From Aristolochia californica (taxonomy: Eukaryota > Streptophyta > Magnoliopsida > Piperales > Aristolochiaceae), in assembly GCA_029961685.1 (NCBI GenBank), contig JARWKL010000004.1, positions 19,466,348 through 19,530,347 of the forward strand: a DNA stretch of 64,000 nt, given 5' to 3'. Below are positions 62,601-64,000 of this stretch, one piece after another (the stretch's first letter is position 1; each line of letters starts with the position of its first letter). The notes under the pieces were generated by a model, which was given only the letters and a program-made list of their open reading frames with translations, was not told the DNA's origin and did not search any database. Made by a program: the position numbers and the translations under genes.

Positions 62601-64000
62601 GAGGCAGGGATTTTTAATTGAATTTTGTCTCCCAATCCATAAGTCATTTCTTACAAAAACATAACCCGTTACACATGATTGACCGATAAATCACTTTACT
62701 AATCATCTACGGTTGTTAGGTCAGCTTTTTTTAAACGGGCAAAATAATGGCATGTTTGAATCGAGTAAATATCCCACCGCATGTTCACTTGAGAATTTAA
62801 TGAGCATTTTCTGTTCGCTTTAAAAGGATTGGATCCATAGGGTATTTTTATCTTTAATATGTTTCAAGCATGCATATCCATAATTAAAACATGTAGGATC
62901 AATTAGAAATCTTTTTCTTATCAAATTCCAAGCCATTTGGGTTAAACTAGTGGAATTTCGAAAACATGGTCAACAAAACTTTCGTGTGTCTGAATAAATT
63001 TTCTTCACTTACACTTTTTATTGTTTTTAAATTTTTTCCATACATAAACTCTAAAATTTTCATTTTGTTGTGACCAATTTGCCTTTAACAAAAAGTCTTG
63101 ATTTAAGAAAAAAACGTACATCTAAAATGGAATGGAAATGCACAAATATAGAGAGAGATAATTCCAAAAAGTCTCTATAACTTTTAGGGATTGCAAAATC
63201 TTTTAGTTTTTATATATTTGGTTTTGCACTGATCGATAAAAGGTGGAGGCAGGGTATTTTTAACTGAGTGTTGACTCCCAATCCATAAGTCATTTCTTAC
63301 AAAAACATAGACCGTTATACATGATTGATAGATAAATCACTATACGAATCATTTGTTATTGTTAGGTCAGGTTTTTGTAAATGGGCAAAATAATGGCTCG
63401 TTTGACTCGGGTAAATATCCCACAGCACGTTCACTTGAGAATTTAATGAGCATTTGTTGTTCGCTTTAAAAGGTTAGGATCTATAGGGCATTTACATCTT
63501 TAACATTTTTCGAGCATGCATATCATTATTTAAAACATGTTAGGATCAGTTAGAAAGCTCTTTCTTATCAAATTCCAAGCCATTTGGGTTGAACTAGTGG
63601 AATTTCCCAAACTTGGACAACAAAACTTTTGTGTTCGTTTGTGGTGTGTTAATAAATTTTCTTTACTTATATTTGTTATTATTTTTAATTTTTTACATGG
63701 ATAAACTCTAAAATTTTGATTTTGTTGTGTTCTATTTGCCTTTATCTTCTTGTTTACGAGAGAATCAGAAAGTCAAAAATGAAAGTTTTTATTTAAGAAA
63801 AAAGTGTACATCTAAAATGGAAGGGAAAAGCACAAATGTAGAGAGAGATAATTCCAAAAAGTCTCTGTAACTTTAGGGATTGCAAACTCGTTTAGTTTGT
63901 ATTTATTAGGTTTTGCAATGATCAGGAAAAGGCGGAAGTGAAGGATTTTTAATTGAGTGTTGACTCCCAATCCATAAGTTATTTATTACAAAAACATAGC
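53651..64000 (+). repeat. Sat2B satellite array (~688-bp monomer, about 16 copies)
   Basis: This is a diverged subfamily of Sat2A. Diagnostic changes are CATGATTGACCGATAAATC (an 8-bp insertion), ACATGTTAGGATCAGTTAG in place of ACATGTGTAGAAG, TTATCAAATTCCAAGCC, TTGTTCGCTTT, TCTTCTTGTTTACGAGAG with GAATCGGAAAGTG, and GCAATGATCGGGAAAAGG. Anchors recur near 53658, 54336, 55028, 55718, 56408, 57109, 57792, 58484, 59170, 59858, 60540, 61229, 61917, 62605, 63252 and 63941. The switch from Sat2A is abrupt at about 53649 with a loss of about 110 bp. The array runs off the window. Minus- and plus-strand frames of 60-90 codons are not conserved between monomers. Confidence 0.93.
55869..55904 (+). repeat. 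18-bp perfect tandem duplication in Sat2B
   Basis: ACTCGGGTAAATATCTCA occurs twice with no gap. The copies are identical, pointing to a recent slippage event. Confidence 0.95.

Noticed and set aside
11874..64000. Regularly spaced repeats as a CRISPR array
   Set aside because: Period and unit are far too long, whole monomers are homologous, and no spacers exist. This is satellite DNA in a eukaryotic context.

Overview
The window looks like plant (probably dicot) pericentromeric or centromeric heterochromatin. It is very AT-rich and almost entirely tandem satellite DNA, with one young Ty3/gypsy LTR retrotransposon inside an array. I see no intact cellular gene, no rRNA or tRNA gene and no CRISPR array. 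The plant assignment rests on the retroelement: a primer-binding site complementary to the 3' end of tRNA-Asp, and an Athila-like integrase C-terminus. The species cannot be named from the sequence.

Layout. (1) 1-1632: non-satellite edge DNA with an unrecognised minus-strand reading frame (6-290), a probable remnant of a Ty1/copia-like 3' end (purine tract, then a TGTTGGAAGATGGGCCC-type LTR start at 1384), and a motif repeated three times at about 55 bp. (2) 1633-11873: satellite Sat1, monomer about 172 bp, organised as a nine-monomer higher-order repeat (HOR) of about 1.55 kb. Six full HOR copies are present, with signs of a further three-HOR super-period of about 4.65 kb. (3) 11874-19853: satellite Sat2A, monomer about 670 bp, 12 copies. 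(4) 19854-29291: a retrotransposon arranged LTR-internal-LTR-internal-LTR, inserted within one Sat2A monomer. (5) 29292-53650: Sat2A resumes in the same phase, about 37 monomers, several with deletions, duplications or templated insertions. (6) 53651-64000: Sat2B, a diverged subfamily with an about 688-bp monomer, about 16 copies, with a six-monomer period of about 4.14 kb.

Function. The only recognisable protein-coding trace is the end of a retrotransposon integrase, present twice as identical short frames, so the element is non-autonomous. Each internal region keeps cis-signals (PBS, pre-PPT hairpin, PPT) but has lost nearly all of gag-pol. The satellites probably act only as chromatin or structural DNA. 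Their interest lies in nested homogenisation periods and in small rearrangements that record repair events. All repeat periods and alignments were made by eye from anchor motifs, so boundaries are good to a few bases for the LTRs and to about 10-20 bases for satellite edges.
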